Part shown: piece by piece, positions 43,736 to 55,548 of the stretch
Numbering within the stretch: position 1 is the first letter of the stretch
Layout of the letters: every line of letters begins with the position of its first letter
From: Gnetum montanum
Lineage: Eukaryota > Streptophyta > Gnetopsida > Gnetales > Gnetaceae
DNA: 64,000 nt
Assembly: GCA_015680685.1 (NCBI GenBank)
Contig: MNCI01038330.1
Span: forward strand, 1 to 64,000
Reading direction: 5' to 3'
Translations under genes and position numbers: made by a program
The notes under the pieces: model-generated
Seen by the model: the letters and a program-made list of their open reading frames with translations, nothing else
What the model was told of the DNA's origin: nothing
The model's database searches: none

Positions 43736-45871
43736 TGTTGGTGACCATTTGGGACGCAACCGCCAACGAGTGTCCTCGAACAAGATTTAGGTACTTGCTG
43801 GTCTCTGGCAACACCAAGGCCCAGATACCTCCAAATAGACTTAGTAGTTAATGTGAGTATGTGAGTGTGCTATTGTGGTGTGTTGTTGTGAAAAATGAAA
43901 TGATTGGGTTGTGTGTAAAACTATAAATGACTTATCTTAATGAGATTCAGCCAACTTTGCAAAGTACTATGAGTTGTTGAGAGTTCTTATTCTGTTCAAT
44001 TGCCTAGTCTATGCGGTCCTTATAATACCTACTTGTAAAAAATGAAGTTTTGCAAAAACATTTCAGCACAACTCTGTGAATCTACTTCTAATTTTCCCTA
44101 GAGAAAGAGATAGTTCCACAAGAAAACTAGAAATAGAGCAAGATTCAATGGAAATAGAAAGGAGAGAGCAAGAAAGTAGATTTGTGTAAAGATCTCAAAT
44201 GTTTAAACAAGGTAAAATGATACGAGTAAACACTTCGCAATAAAGCTAATCCAAATTGAATAACTATGAATTGTTCAAACTTCCAAGGCTCAATAAGAAA
44301 TTTCTTCAAGATAATCCTACTTTGCTACTCAAAAAATTGCTGAATAAACTATCACATACGAGACTCTATTTTGGCTAGATAATGGATGTCAACAATTGCA
44401 TTCAATAAAACCTTCAAAAGACTTGAAAATTTTTGATTAAAATACTACGGAGATTCACTTTAAAGATAAAATAAGCTATTTTGGTTCTATCAAAATACCA
44501 AAGATTTTCTGAACTTTCTTAACTATTGAATCGTTCAACGGCTTGACTACATGCAGAGGCTCTCTTACAATAATCTCAATAGCAGTTCTTATACATTGCA
44601 CAATAATAAAATTCACTACTAAAATGCTCTCAAGGCTTTCAAATACAAGCTTTTCTATGGAAAAAGTTTAATAGAAAGTTTCTATCATGCAACAAGAACA
44701 ATAAGAGCAATCTAAAAATCCCAAAATTACTTGCTAAACATGATACTATCTAAACCACTAGCTAAAATATTTAAATAAAATAAAAAAAATAAACATAACT
44801 CATAGGACTATGACAAAGAGGCTGAAATGTTGTCTTTAGCAAGTCATCTTATAAGCAATCTTTCACAATGTCTTCTTTTCCAATGCTCTTTCCTTGCTCC
44901 CAAGAGTATGTTCCCTTGTATGTGATTCCAAAAGTGTGAGACTCAAGAAAAATCCCCTTGCCTTCTAACCCATGATGCCTTTTTATTGGGTTCAAAAGGT
45001 AGTTAGATATTCCAAAATATCTTAGCTAACTTCTCTCGCAAGTAAGGAAGTTATAACTTTCCCAACATGTTAGGAGATATTACTTGCCCAGCAAGTTAGG
45101 AAGTTGTAACTTATACATGATGTTAGGAGAAAATCATGCTAACATTGGCATGTGTAAAAATTACAAATATTTCTTTTATAATAAATAACCTATATATAAA
45201 AAATAAATCCAAGATCTCCTAAGAGCTTCATACAATTGTCATATTTTATCTAAGATTTTAATTATCCACCATGTATAAAGCCTTAGTAATTCATTTCAGA
45301 TAATTAAATTAATACAATTGTTGCATGTAAGAAAAATTTTCTGAAATTATTTTTAGCCACCGGACCATATTTAATTTTATTTTGTGACTTTAATTTCATG
45401 CATTCAGGTTTTGTATTTATCTTCAACGATGATGGTTTCTTCTAAATAAATTGTGACTTTGATTTATCGGCATCAGCTAAAACATCTCATGGTTCTATTG
45501 ATTTAGTTGTGCACCTGTCTTGTTGTATCTTTGTGTCTCTGTGACCACACTTGATGGATTGGTAATGACGAAGATGAATGCATTGGCGTCAGGTAATCCT
45601 ACTATTTTTAGTAAGTGCCTTATCTGTTACTATGTGTAATGTGTCGGTCTTGTTTGTTACAGTGCTAATCTTGCAAAGAAACTAAATCAAGATGGACTAC
45701 ACAACCACCAACATTGTAAGAAGTCATGGTATTTGTTTAGATATGAGTGAAAACCTTAGTGAACATGCCTTAACCATGATCCATGCTTAAATATTGAGGG
45801 CATTGATTAACGAAACATTTTCCTTCAAAAATAAACGATGACCAACAGAAGCTTGTATTATATAGGTGCAG

Positions 45872-46396
45872 GGATGAGAGTATACGATCTATTGCGTTGT
45901 GTCTCCTCCATCTTTAATGTCGACGATGTTGCAGGGAAAGAAAATGATGACAATGGCAGAAGAAAGAAAAAGGAGGACTAGATCTGTACATGGGATGAAT
46001 TTGGGAAATTTAGGTAGCTACAGAAAGTATGGGTTTATGTGTACGATTTTAAGAAGGGTGTTTTCCCTTTTGATAGTTTGGAATGGTTGCTAATCCATGG
46101 ACATTCTAGGTCGATAAAGATGCCTCAAGAATGGGTTCAGCATTTGCAAGATTATTCTGAGAACATATGTCAACTTTCCTAGTTGAAGCATCTTCTTTGG
46201 AGCTATTTTGTACCTTCATCAATTGTATATAGCTATTTGTTGGAGCTTGAAAGAAGCAGCTAGTGGTTGGGAAGACAAAGCAGTAACTCTTCAAATCTTG
46301 AACATAGTTGAAGCCGAGCCAGAACTTGAAAGGAAACTTCTTCACACACGCAACCATGATGACGATTATGAATGCATGGACCTATATGATTTTTGA
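45872..46396 (+). pseudogene. Captured gene fragment in the F LTR, copy 1
   Basis: An acceptor-like TATATAGGTGCAG precedes GGATGAGAG, then one frame reads MRVYDLLRCVSSIFNVDDVA. Later text is VYDFKKGVFPFDSLEWLLIH and QLKHLLWSYFVPSSIVYSYL, with three or four stops. A one-base shift leads to GWEDKAVTLQILNIVEAEPE and a TGA at 46394-46396. Smooth protein-like text in both LTR copies suggests part of a host gene taken up by an ancestor, antisense to the element. I do not recognise the protein. Confidence 0.5.
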
Positions 46397-46729
46397 GGTA
46401 TTGCATTTTTATGCATGCTTGTTATAAAATTTCTCTGTAGCTAGTGGTAAGAAAAAAAAACATATATTTTCATGGCTTAATTCTGTTCATTGCAAGTTGT
46501 AATTCATATATGTGCTAGGGAGTCAAAATCATGTGAATTTATTATCTAGTTGCCATTGGTTGGCTCTTGTACCATTTCAGTCTTACTGAGAGAAGACTAC
46601 CCTATGTGAAAATTAAACAAAGAAAAGCTCTGCAAATTCTTGAGCACACGTGTGCTCCTAGATGAAATCTTACTACGTAAGACTAATTTTTCGTGCTTCT
46701 TCCAATTGCTAGAAATACTAACTTGGTTT

Positions 46730-47035
46730 CTTTGCTGCAATTATCTTCTAATGTCAATCGACCAACCTAGATCAGGCTTACGTTCTTTGCCAAGATTAGG
46801 AGATGACTTGCTCTTCTTCTTGAGAACTGATAGCTGGATTTGGATAGAATTAGTGTTTAAATTTAAATGATCTTTGGTAATGCAGAGCTTGTCAGCCTCT
46901 TCTTCCTTCTACTACTTTTGTAAAGGGAATCCATTCCTTTGTCTCTTTAATCTTTCTCAATTAAACTCAAACTCAATCTCATGCTTAAGTACCTTGGCCT
47001 TCAAATGTTGCACCTCAATTTTAGTCACATAGTAG
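46730..47035 (-). pseudogene. Coiled-coil-like coding remnant in the F LTR, copy 1
   Basis: The minus strand reads VTKIEVQHLKAKVLKHEIEF, then ERLKRQRNGFPLQK and SKSSPNLGKERKPDLGWSID with a few stops: charged, heptad-like, sense relative to element F. The copy at about 56420-56702 matches. Origin unknown. Confidence 0.4.
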
Positions 47036-47385
47036 CTTAGCCACCAAGATTACTATATAAAATCTAATATGATCTCTGTAACTGCGAAAGTGCAATTATA
47101 GATGCCCTAAAAAGCAAAATGACAACGTATAGTGATGAATGAAGATGCTTCTTTTTAAAAAAAAAAAAAAGTTATAGGAGGCTATGCCTTATTTGCACCC
47201 AAAATAATTTTCCCCTTTTATGCGAAGACTCCACTCGCCGTATACTGTGGATTATTAAAGGAGATATTCTTTTTCTTTTGTAGGTTCCAGGAGCACATGA
47301 TAATTGTGGTTTTCTTTCTAGATTTGTTTTATTTCAATTTCTATAATGCCAGTCTATTCCATGAAATGGCCAAAATGTGCCAACA

Positions 47386-47402
47386 TTTTCTGCCCCCTTT
47401 AA
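47386..47402 (-). other. Polypurine tract of element F
   Basis: On the minus strand TTAAAGGGGGCAGAAAA directly precedes the LTR start TGTTGGCAC. Confidence 0.85.
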
Positions 47403-47587
47403 AACCTTAAAGAATTTATGCAGCCCCATTTTAAAACTGAAATGTACTAAAACTTTTATTGAATTTTTACAGCTGAATAGAAATCTTTTTGGAGGAAAAT
47501 TCTCATCAACATAAGATTTGATGGTATAAAAACCTCATTCCTAAGAAAAAAAACAAACTATACATTAGCAAGTCCTTCATTTATGGA

Positions 47588-48091
47588 CTATTCTTGAGAT
47601 GGGAATAGAACTATGAGGGTTACTCTGGTAGAAATCCTCATCTCTCTAATTGTCTCATAGGCAATTTCTGACATGATGAAGGTTGTTCTATTGTTTTCTA
47701 GCTTGGTGAAGCTCTCAACATGATCTACTTGAACTTTTTCTTTAACAGCCTTCCTATTTTCTTTTTCAGATGAACTCTTTTATTTTTCCTAATTGGGTCC
47801 TTCATCTTCCTCTTTGGACATAAAGGCCTCTTCCCATAACTCTTCATTGGTTGGTTGCTCTTCTCTCCACTCCTCTTCTTTGGTGCAATCTTGATATTGC
47901 CCCCAAACATTTGACTCTATCTCTAAACATCTTGTGAGGAATGAGAATTCATCAACCAACCAAGCCATAAAAGGACACTCTTTCGGTGCTCCACATGCTC
48001 TAGCTTTCATGTAATCCTTCAACACATGTTCTGGGTAACATCCCATTACATAAGGAATGAAAGGATTTTTCATTGTTCTTCCAAACTCCAT
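47588..48091 (-). pseudogene. Extra ORF between integrase and 3' LTR, element F
   Basis: Open for 100 codons (48091-47789; start MEFGRTMKNPFIPYVMGCYP) and continuing in the same frame past TAG and TAA for 65 more codons to a stop at 47588-47590. Contains AWLVDEFSFLTRCLEIE, a Glu-rich middle (EEEWREEQPTNEELWEEAF) and a basic C-terminal part. Extra ORFs near the pol 3' end are known in Tat elements, but I do not recognise this one. It could also be captured sequence. Confidence 0.5.
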
Positions 48092-48599
48092 CTTCTCTTT
48101 TAATTTATCTCTCTCTTACTTTCTCTACTCAACTTGAATTGGAAGATGAAGAAATCCTAGGCAACCCAATCCTCTTTTTATAGTAGCTAGAAATTTAAAA
48201 TTTCCCCCAAGAGTCTTCAACCAATTTTTCCTCTTTTTGTGCATTCTAAACACTTGTCAAAATCCTCACTAAGTGGTGGATGAGTAACCTTCTCCACTTG
48301 TCACACTTGTAGGAATTAAACTATTTTCTAATTTAAATAAATCTATCCTAAATATATTTATTATTATAATATACTATCGACTAATCTAACTATATACCAA
48401 TAGCATAATTAAACATAATAATTAATACTATACTCCTAGTAATATTATACCTAATAGTATATACATATATTACTTTTGTGCAAGGATGTCTTCAAGCTGT
48501 ATGCAATTGTCCAAAATAATGCTTTATATGCAAAACATTATATGGAAATTGCAATTCCATGCCATCCAAAGTTGATAATTTGTATGTATCCTCATACAA
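48092..48599. other. AT-rich spacer in element F
   Basis: No frame or repeat that I can support; integrase ends at its right side. Confidence 0.5.
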
Positions 48600-49620
48600 T
48601 TACTTTGTAATTTGAAATGGACCAATCCATGTCAGTGTAAACTTATTCAGTTTCTTCATATTCCATAATAGGACAAGGTCCCCAATCTTGAAAGTTCTTT
48701 TTAGAGCTCTCCTACCAAACCATCTTTTAACTTGAGAGGTATTCTGCAACAAATTATCCCTTGCTTTATCTACTTCAACTTCTCTTTTAATAAGAAAAGT
48801 CATGAAACTTCTATCTTTATTAGTTTTTTCACTATATCTTTGTACAAATTCAAAAGCTGAGTTTACAATCTTATTTGTAATTCTAGCTGAAAAACCATAA
48901 ATTAAGTTATATGGTGATGTCCCAATAGCTTTCTTGAATCTAATTCGATTTGACAATAACGTGGATTGTAGATAATTGATCCAATTTCCTAGATTTCCAT
49001 CCATTGATTTCTTGATATAAGCGATAAGCTTTTTATTGGTGGATTATGCTAGGTCATTTCCTTGGAGATAATAGTTTGATGATGAAAATAATAAAATAGA
49101 TTTTTCTGATGCCCATTTGATAAACTCTTAAGATTTGAAGGTGGGTCGATTGTCTGACACTAACCCTTTAGGTAGACAGAATCTACTTAGAATGTGATCT
49201 TCTAGAAACTTAATCACATATGATGTTAAACTTCCTCTTAGAGCCTTTACTTTAGACCATTTAGTGAAATAATCAGTAGCTGTGAGAATAAACTCGTGTC
49301 CAACTTATGAAGGAGTAATTGTACCAGTAAAATCCAAACCCTATTTCTGAAATGATCTATCTACAACTACTGGCTTTAAAGGGGCTCTAGCCTTTTTAAT
49401 CTTGGGCCCATGAATTTGACATTTATAGCATTTTTGAATCTTTGAACTAATGTCTTGATACATGGAAGGCCAGTAATATCCATATCGAAGTATATGTTGC
49501 ATAGTCAACTTAAGGGATTCATAAAATAAATTCAAATGATCATGAAATTGTTCCAAAATGAAACTAATTTGATCATTATGAACACATTTCAATAAAACCC
49601 CTTGAAAATATTTTCTATAT
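48600..49620 (-). pseudogene. Integrase, element F
   Basis: The zinc-binding part FHDHLNLFYESLKL...YYWPSM...KCYKCQ is well kept. The core has GLDFTGTI and LVSDNRPTF (both Asp kept). At the catalytic Glu the codon is TAA (49044-49046) in LA*STNKKL. The C-terminal open segment 49004-48600 has IGTSPYNLIYGFSA, FKIGDLVLLWN and FTLTWIGPFQI. A stop at 49341 interrupts too. Confidence 0.85.
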
Positions 49621-49839
49621 AATATACCATCTTTAACAATGAATCTTTGTGCTTTTTTGAAGAAAGCTATCTTTTGACTTGCAATTAAAATATTTGAGAT
49701 TTTCCTTGTATTAAGAAATTTGAGAATTTCATCATACCAATTCTCGTCATGCGTATCAAGTGTACATACTTCATTTTCAATGGCCATTAACTTGGCTATT
49801 CCCATTCCCTTAATTGTTTTGCATATTTTCAATGAAAAT

Positions 49840-50330
49840 CTGAAACTTTGCAACTTTATAAGCCATTTTTGTTTTTTTAATCCAATCTCATTTTGGGCTA
49901 TGAATCGCATGACTGCAAGTTCAATTAGCAGAATGTGGACTAATGAACTTTCCAAATAATATTTAAAATGCTGAAGTGCTTTGATGACTNNNNNNNNNNN
50001 NNNNNNNNNNNNNNNNNNNNNNNNNNNNNNNNNNNNNNNNNNNNNNNNNNNNNNNNNNNNNNNNNNNNNNNNNNNNNNNNNNNNNNNNNNNNNNNNNNNN
50101 NNNNNNNNNNNNNNNNNNNNNNNNNNNGAATCATTCGAAGCAAAAGAATATAACCAAAAATATTCTTTAGGCCTAGGCTTCACCAAATATGGAGCCTCTT
50201 GTATAGCATTTTTAATTTCTGATAAAGCTCTCTCTGATTTTGGTGTTTTCTCTACTTGGACATCCTTTTTTAGCATATGCATCAAAGGCTTGGTAATTTT
50301 AGTAAACCCAGGGATGAACTTTTTCACAAA
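49840..50330 (-). pseudogene. Gypsy RNase H domain, element F (partly unsequenced)
   Basis: The start is MKKFIPGFTKITKPLMHMLK, then EIKNAIQEAPYLVKPRPKEY and FWLYSFASND (first catalytic Asp). The gap 49990-50127 removes the centre. After it comes IKALQHFKYYLESSLVHILL. The motif with the last Asp cannot be judged. Confidence 0.75.
49990..50127. other. Assembly gap, 138 N
   Basis: A run of 138 N. Reading frame is kept across it (138 is divisible by three), but the true length is unknown. Single N also occur at 1553, 7768 and 7961. Confidence 0.99.
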
Positions 50331-50399
50331 GTTTATCTTCTCAAAGAAAGATCTAAGAGATTACTTACTTGTGGGATGTTCAATATTCTGTACTGCTTG

Positions 50400-51375
50400 A
50401 ATTTGGGAATTGTCTATGGAAATTCCTTCCTGACATATCACATGACCTAATAAGCTTCCGGATTTAACCCTCAAGATACACTTCTTAGGATTTAATGAAA
50501 TACCAAACTCACGACATCTATCGAAAACTTGCTGGAGAAGATTAATATGATCTTTTTGTTTTTTTTTGTGAATAATGTAATATTATCCAAATAAACCATC
50601 ACAAATTTTCCTAATAAATATTTAAATGCTAAATCCATTGCTCTTTGGAAAGTAGCTCCAACATTTGACGATCCAAATGGCATTCTTTGGTAAATGAAAA
50701 TTCCCCATTTGGTGATAAATGCTATTTTGTATCTATCATTCTAATCTACCACGATTTGATTATAACCTGAGAAAACATCTAAGAGAGAATATACTTGACA
50801 ACCTGAGACTTTAATCAACATCTCATCAATTCTTAGAATTGGATACTTATTCTTTTTTGAGGCATCATTTAGATTTCTAAAGTCTATGCAAAGCCTTATA
50901 TCACCATTTTTCTTTCTCACTGAAACAGGTTAGCAAGCCATGTTGAATATTGTATTGGATATATGATTCGTGCTTGTAACAACTTCTTGATTTGAACTTC
51001 CATAGCTATTTCAAATGATGGATTAAATTTCCTTTGTTTTTTCTTAACTATTTTACAACCTTCTATTAAAGGAATTTTATGTGTCATCACATCTGGTCTA
51101 AAATATTTAAGATCATCATAAGACCAAGCAAAATTGTCCAAATTATTTCTTAGATATGTTAACAAGTTTTGATTGAAACTTGAATATCTTTCCTTTGTAG
51201 CATTCAACATCTTTAGCATCCTATCTAATCCAAAATTCAATACCTCGAAAGCTTGACTATCTGGGTTTTGTATATCCTTTCTAGTAAGTAAATGTTTCTT
51301 GAACTCATGTTCCAAGTCAATCATCCTTTTTGGAATGAAATTATCTTTGGAATTTGATGATGTTTCAGGTATCAC
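50400..51375 (-). pseudogene. Reverse transcriptase, element F
   Basis: The N-terminal segment 51375-50917 includes DNFAWSYDDLKYF and VQIKKLLQARIIYPIQYSTW. After a stop and frame change come IRLCIDFRNLN, YPILRIDEML, LLDVFSGYNQIV and MPFGSSNVGATFQRAM. The catalytic box YLDD reads YLDN (50582-50593), so one catalytic Asp is lost. Confidence 0.87.
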
Positions 51376-51599
51376 TTGACCCTCAAATTCTTGTTTTTTT
51401 TTTATAAATCTTAGTTCTGATCATCATCTTCAAATACTTGTAAATATCTTATATTATCAGGTACTGATTGCTGATGTTCTTCTTCAATCATTACATCTTT
51501 GTAACTTTCTATTATTTTCATATCCAATGTTGAAGCTGCCTTTTCCAAATCATCTGCTATAAGATTATCTGCTCTATTTATATGCTCTATTTGGCAATG

Positions 51600-51995
51600 T
51601 TAAAATTGATCTAACATCTTACAAGCAAGTTGCTTATAACGTCTTAAGAATGAGCTTTTTACTACATAGTTACCCTTTACTTGTTCACAAACTAATCTTG
51701 AGTCTCCTCTTATATTGATTACTCTAATCTTTTTGTCTAGAGCTATTCTTATACCAATACATAAAGCTTCATACTCAGCTTTGTTGTTAGTACAAGGGAA
51801 AGATAGATGAATTACTTTGAGAATTTTAGGTGAATCGTTCCTTAATATAACTATACTGACTCCTACACCTTTTGAATTACATGAACCATCAAAGTATAGC
51901 ACCCATTTATCCTCATTCTTTGATTGTTCTTTTTCAAAACCATAATTTTCTTGGAGTGTACAAATTTTGTTTTCAACACCTCCTTTTTCAACCAT
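51600..51995 (-). pseudogene. Archaeal-type RNase H, upstream of RT, element F
   Basis: A 131-codon open frame. KWVLYFDGSCNSKGVGVSIV carries the first Asp. TNNKAEYEALCIGIRIALDK carries the Glu. INIRGDSRLVCEQVKGNY carries the next Asp. All three acidic residues are intact and there is no stop inside the domain. It sits between protease and RT, the arrangement I recall for one branch of Tat. In element B the same domain lies after the gypsy RNase H. Confidence 0.85.
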
Positions 51996-52010
51996 TTTAC
52001 TTTTTCCATT

Positions 52011-52843
52011 TCAAGTAATATTATCAATCATCAAAGGTTCACTATAGATGTAGATTTGATTTGGTTCTCCTTTCCAAGGTAACCACAAGTGAGAATAATC
52101 TATTGATATGTAACCTAAGAAATTCTTACTCCAACTTCTACTCAATAAGAGACTATGCAAATATGGTATATCTGCCACTTGAATAGTTACTCTACTTTTG
52201 ACACGAGGTTTAGAAGCAATTTCCAATAGAACATTTGGTAATTGACCCAAAATCTTCACTCTACTTTTATCCACTTGAACAATCTTTTATTTGATTTTTC
52301 AGGAATCAAGCCAAGTTTCTTACATATATATAATGGCATTATAGTAGATGTAGCTCTAGAATCAATCAAAAAATTGTGTAAATATTTATTCTTTATTTTC
52401 ATTGTTAAAAGAAATGGAGAAGCTTCCTTATCATATGAGGTCTTTAATTTCTCATCATTATTATACACATAACTTAATTTTGATTCTCTAACTCTCCTTT
52501 TACCTTTAATAAACTCTAAAGCCTTTCTTTGCTGATCTCCTGTTTGAAGAAACTCATAAAAGCTAATATTGGCCTTGACATGTTTAAGGTCTTCAATCAA
52601 ATCGTACTCTCCATCACCAATAAAGCTTGGTTTCTTTATCCATTTATTAAAAGACTGATTTGGAGTGCTTTCCTCTACTTGATTATCTTTACCTATATTC
52701 TTGTCTTTTCTATTTGGCTCAAAAGCTTTTCTTATTTTAATATTCATAAATTGGATTCTATCACAAGTTTGAAATTTGAAGTGATTAGTGGTTCCTTTTG
52801 TAGAGTGTTTAGGTCTCATGGTGTTTAATGATAATATGTTCAA
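52011..52843 (-). pseudogene. Aspartic protease region, element F
   Basis: Two open segments: 52843-52256 and 52274-52011. The active site reads FLIDSRATSTIMPLY at 52352-52363, so DSG became DSR. A following HLWLPWKG-type segment leads to the RNase H. The first 39 codons of the longer segment (above 52727) belong to repeat X, not to the element, so the apparent N-terminus is a junction product. Confidence 0.75.
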
Positions 52844-53414
52844 GCGGTGTAACTGTTAATAATTTTACAATACTTTTTAAATTGCTAATTTATAACAAGG
52901 TTGAAATTTAAAATGATATAATTAATTTTTGACTTAAATAAAAATAGCTAATGCAGATATAACTTTTCCTTTTCTAATTTTTTAAATTTAAATTATATTT
53001 TCATTCCATTTATTTTTTAATTTGATTTATTTTAACCTTCTACCATTTTTCTATCTAGTTTATGGGGCAGTTGGCTGGGACAAGCAAGTTTTCTGTAGCT
53101 AAAGATAGCCTTTGTTATCTGGAGTAGATGTTTGGAATCATGGACCACCTCAATGTAACCTTAATTATGGATAAGATATGCTATGCTAGCTGACTCTTGT
53201 TTATAGTTAAATGGTCATGTCATTGGTCCAGGAAATATTCAAAGAATTATTATATACTTATATTTCTTTGGCTTTCCTAGCCCCTAGGTTAGAATTACAT
53301 AGGAAAACTATTTACAATTGCATATTTTATTTGTAAACTTATAAAAAATTTATAAGATTATTTATATTAAATATTAAAATATGGGTTTCTTTTCTACATG
53401 ATCACTATACTTAT
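52728..53414. repeat. Flank repeat X, copy 2
   Basis: The match of 43035-43735, ending in CTTAT (53410-53414) beside the solo LTR. At its left edge the two copies diverge after ATAAGAAA, giving the junction with the protease region of F. Confidence 0.85.
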
Positions 53415-54652
53415 TGTTGGTGACTGTTTGGGACACGACCGCCAACGAGTGTCCTCGAACAGGATTTAGGTACTTGCTGGTCTCTGGCAACACCAAAGCC
53501 CAAATTCCTCCAAATAGACTCAGTAGTTAATGTGAGTATGTATGTGTACTATTGTGGTGTGTTGTTCTGAAAAATGAAATGATTGGGTTGTGTGTAAAAC
53601 TATAAATGACTTATCTTAATGAGATTCAGCCAACTTTGCAAAGTACTATGAGTTGTTGAGAGTTCTTATTCTCTTCAATTGCCTAGTCTATGTGGTCCTT
53701 ATAATACCTACTTGTAACAAATAAAGTTTTGCAAAAGCATTTTAGCACAACTCTATGAATCTACTTCTAATTTGTCCTAGAGAAAGAGATAGTTCCACAA
53801 GAAAACTAGAAATAGAGCAAGATTCAATGGAAATAGAAAGAAGAGAGCAAGAAAGCAGATTTTTGTAAAGATCTCAAATGTTTAAATAAGGTAAAATGAT
53901 ACGAGTAAACACTTCATAATAAAGCTATCCCAAATTCAATAACTACGAATTGTTCAAACTTCCAAGGCTCAATACGCAATTTCTTCAACATAATCCTACT
54001 ATGCTACCCAAAAAATTGTTGTGTAAACTATCACGTATGAGACTCTATTTTGGCTAGATAATGGATGTCAAAAATTACATTCAATAGAACCTTCAAAATA
54101 CTTGACAATTTTATATTGAAATACCATGGAGATTCACTTTAAAGATAAAATAAGCTATTCTTGTCCTATCAAAATACCAAAGATTTTTTGAAATCTCTTA
54201 ACTATTTAATCATTCAATGGCTTGACTATATGCAAAGGCTCTCTTACAACAATCTCAATAGCAGTTCTTATACATTGCACAATAATAAAATTTACTACTA
54301 AAATTCTCTTAAGGCTTTCAAACACAAGCTTTTCTACGGAAAAATTTTAATAGAAATTTTCTATTATGCAACAAGAACAATAAGAGAAATTTAAAAATCC
54401 CAAAATTACTTGCTAAGCATGATACTATATAAACCACTATCTAAAATATTTTAAAAAAATATATAAACATAACTCACAAGTCTATGATAAAGAGGCTGAA
54501 ATGTTATCTTTAGCAAGTCATCTTATAAGCAATCTTTCACAATGTCTTCTTTTCCAATGCTCTTTCCCTGCCCCCAAGAGTGTGTCCCCTTGAATGTGAT
54601 CCCAAAACTGTGAGATCCAAAAAAAATCCCCTTTCCTTCTAACCCTTGAAGC

Positions 54653-54661
54653 TTTTTTATA
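54653..54661 (-). promoter_or_regulatory. TATA box of the solo LTR
   Basis: TATAAAAAA on the minus strand, about 1.24 kb before the LTR end. In the other LTR the box is mutated. Confidence 0.55.
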
Positions 54662-55548
54662 GGGTTAAAAAGGTAGTTAGATATTCCAAAATATCTTAGC
54701 TAACTTCTCTCCGAAGTAAGGAAGCTATAACTTGTCCAACAAACTAGGAGATATTACTTGCCCAACAAGTTATGAAGTTCTAACTTATACATGAAGTTAG
54801 GAGAAAATCATGCTAACATTGGCATGTGCAAATATTAAAAATATTTCTTTTATAAGCAATAACTTACATATATATAAAATAAATCCAAGATCTCCTAAGA
54901 GCTTCATACAATTGTCATATTTTATCTAGGATTTTAATTACCCACCGTGTATAAAGCCTTAGTAATTCATTTGAGATAATTAAATTAATACAATTGTTGC
55001 ATGTAATAAAAATTTTCTAAATTTATTTTTAGTCACCAGACCATATGTAATTTTATTTTGTGACTTTAATTTCATGCATTCATGTTTTATATTTGTTTGT
55101 AGCGATAAACGGTTTCTTCTGAATAAACTGTAACTCTGATTTCTCGGCATTGGCTAAAACATCTCCTGGTTCTACTGATTCAGTTGTGCACCTATCTTGT
55201 TGTGTCTTTGTGTCTTTGTGACCACACTTTATGGATTGGTAATGGTGAAGATGAATGCATTGGCATCAGGCACTGTTATTTTTTTTAATAAGTGCCTTAT
55301 CTGTTACTTTGTGTAACATGTCGGTCTTGTTTGTCATAGCACTAATCTTGCAAAGAAACTGAATCAAGATGGACTACACAACCACCACCATTGTAAGAAG
55401 TCATGGTATTCTTTTAGATATGAGTGAAAACCTTAGTGAGCACTCCTTAACCATGATTGACGCTAAAATATTGAGGGCATTGATTAATGAAACATTTTCC
55501 TTAAAAAATAAACGATGACCAACAGAAGCCTGTATTATACAGGTGTAG

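Larger units (their letters stand above)
43736..47385 (-). repeat. Element F 3' LTR
   Basis: 3650 bp with 6-bp inverted ends TGTTGG...CCAACA. CTTAT flanks it at 43731-43735, and a polypurine tract follows on the internal side. The TATA box seen in the solo LTR is mutated here (AATAAAAA near 44980). The long U3 contains captured coding-like sequence (45872-46396 and about 46730-47035). Confidence 0.85.
43736..52727 (-). mobile_element. Element F: Tat-like gypsy element with 3.65-kb LTR
   Basis: Read on the minus strand: protease, archaeal-type RNase H, RT, gypsy RNase H, integrase, an extra ORF, a polypurine tract and the 3' LTR (43736-47385). gag, primer site and 5' LTR are missing: the sequence just upstream of protease joins a second copy of repeat X at about 52728. 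Archaeal-type RNase H upstream of RT differs from element B, where it is downstream. A 138-base assembly gap lies in the RNase H region. Confidence 0.8.

Noticed and set aside
43035-47385. A 4.3-kb LTR starting at 43035
   Set aside because: The shared segment is longer than the LTR. The TGTTGG...CCAACA ends and the CTTAT duplication place the LTR at 43736-47385; the first 700 bp are duplicated flank.
52728-52843. N-terminal 39 codons of the F protease ORF as real gag or protease sequence
   Set aside because: They lie in repeat X, which also occurs at 43035-43150 beside unrelated sequence, so they belong to the flank, not to element F.
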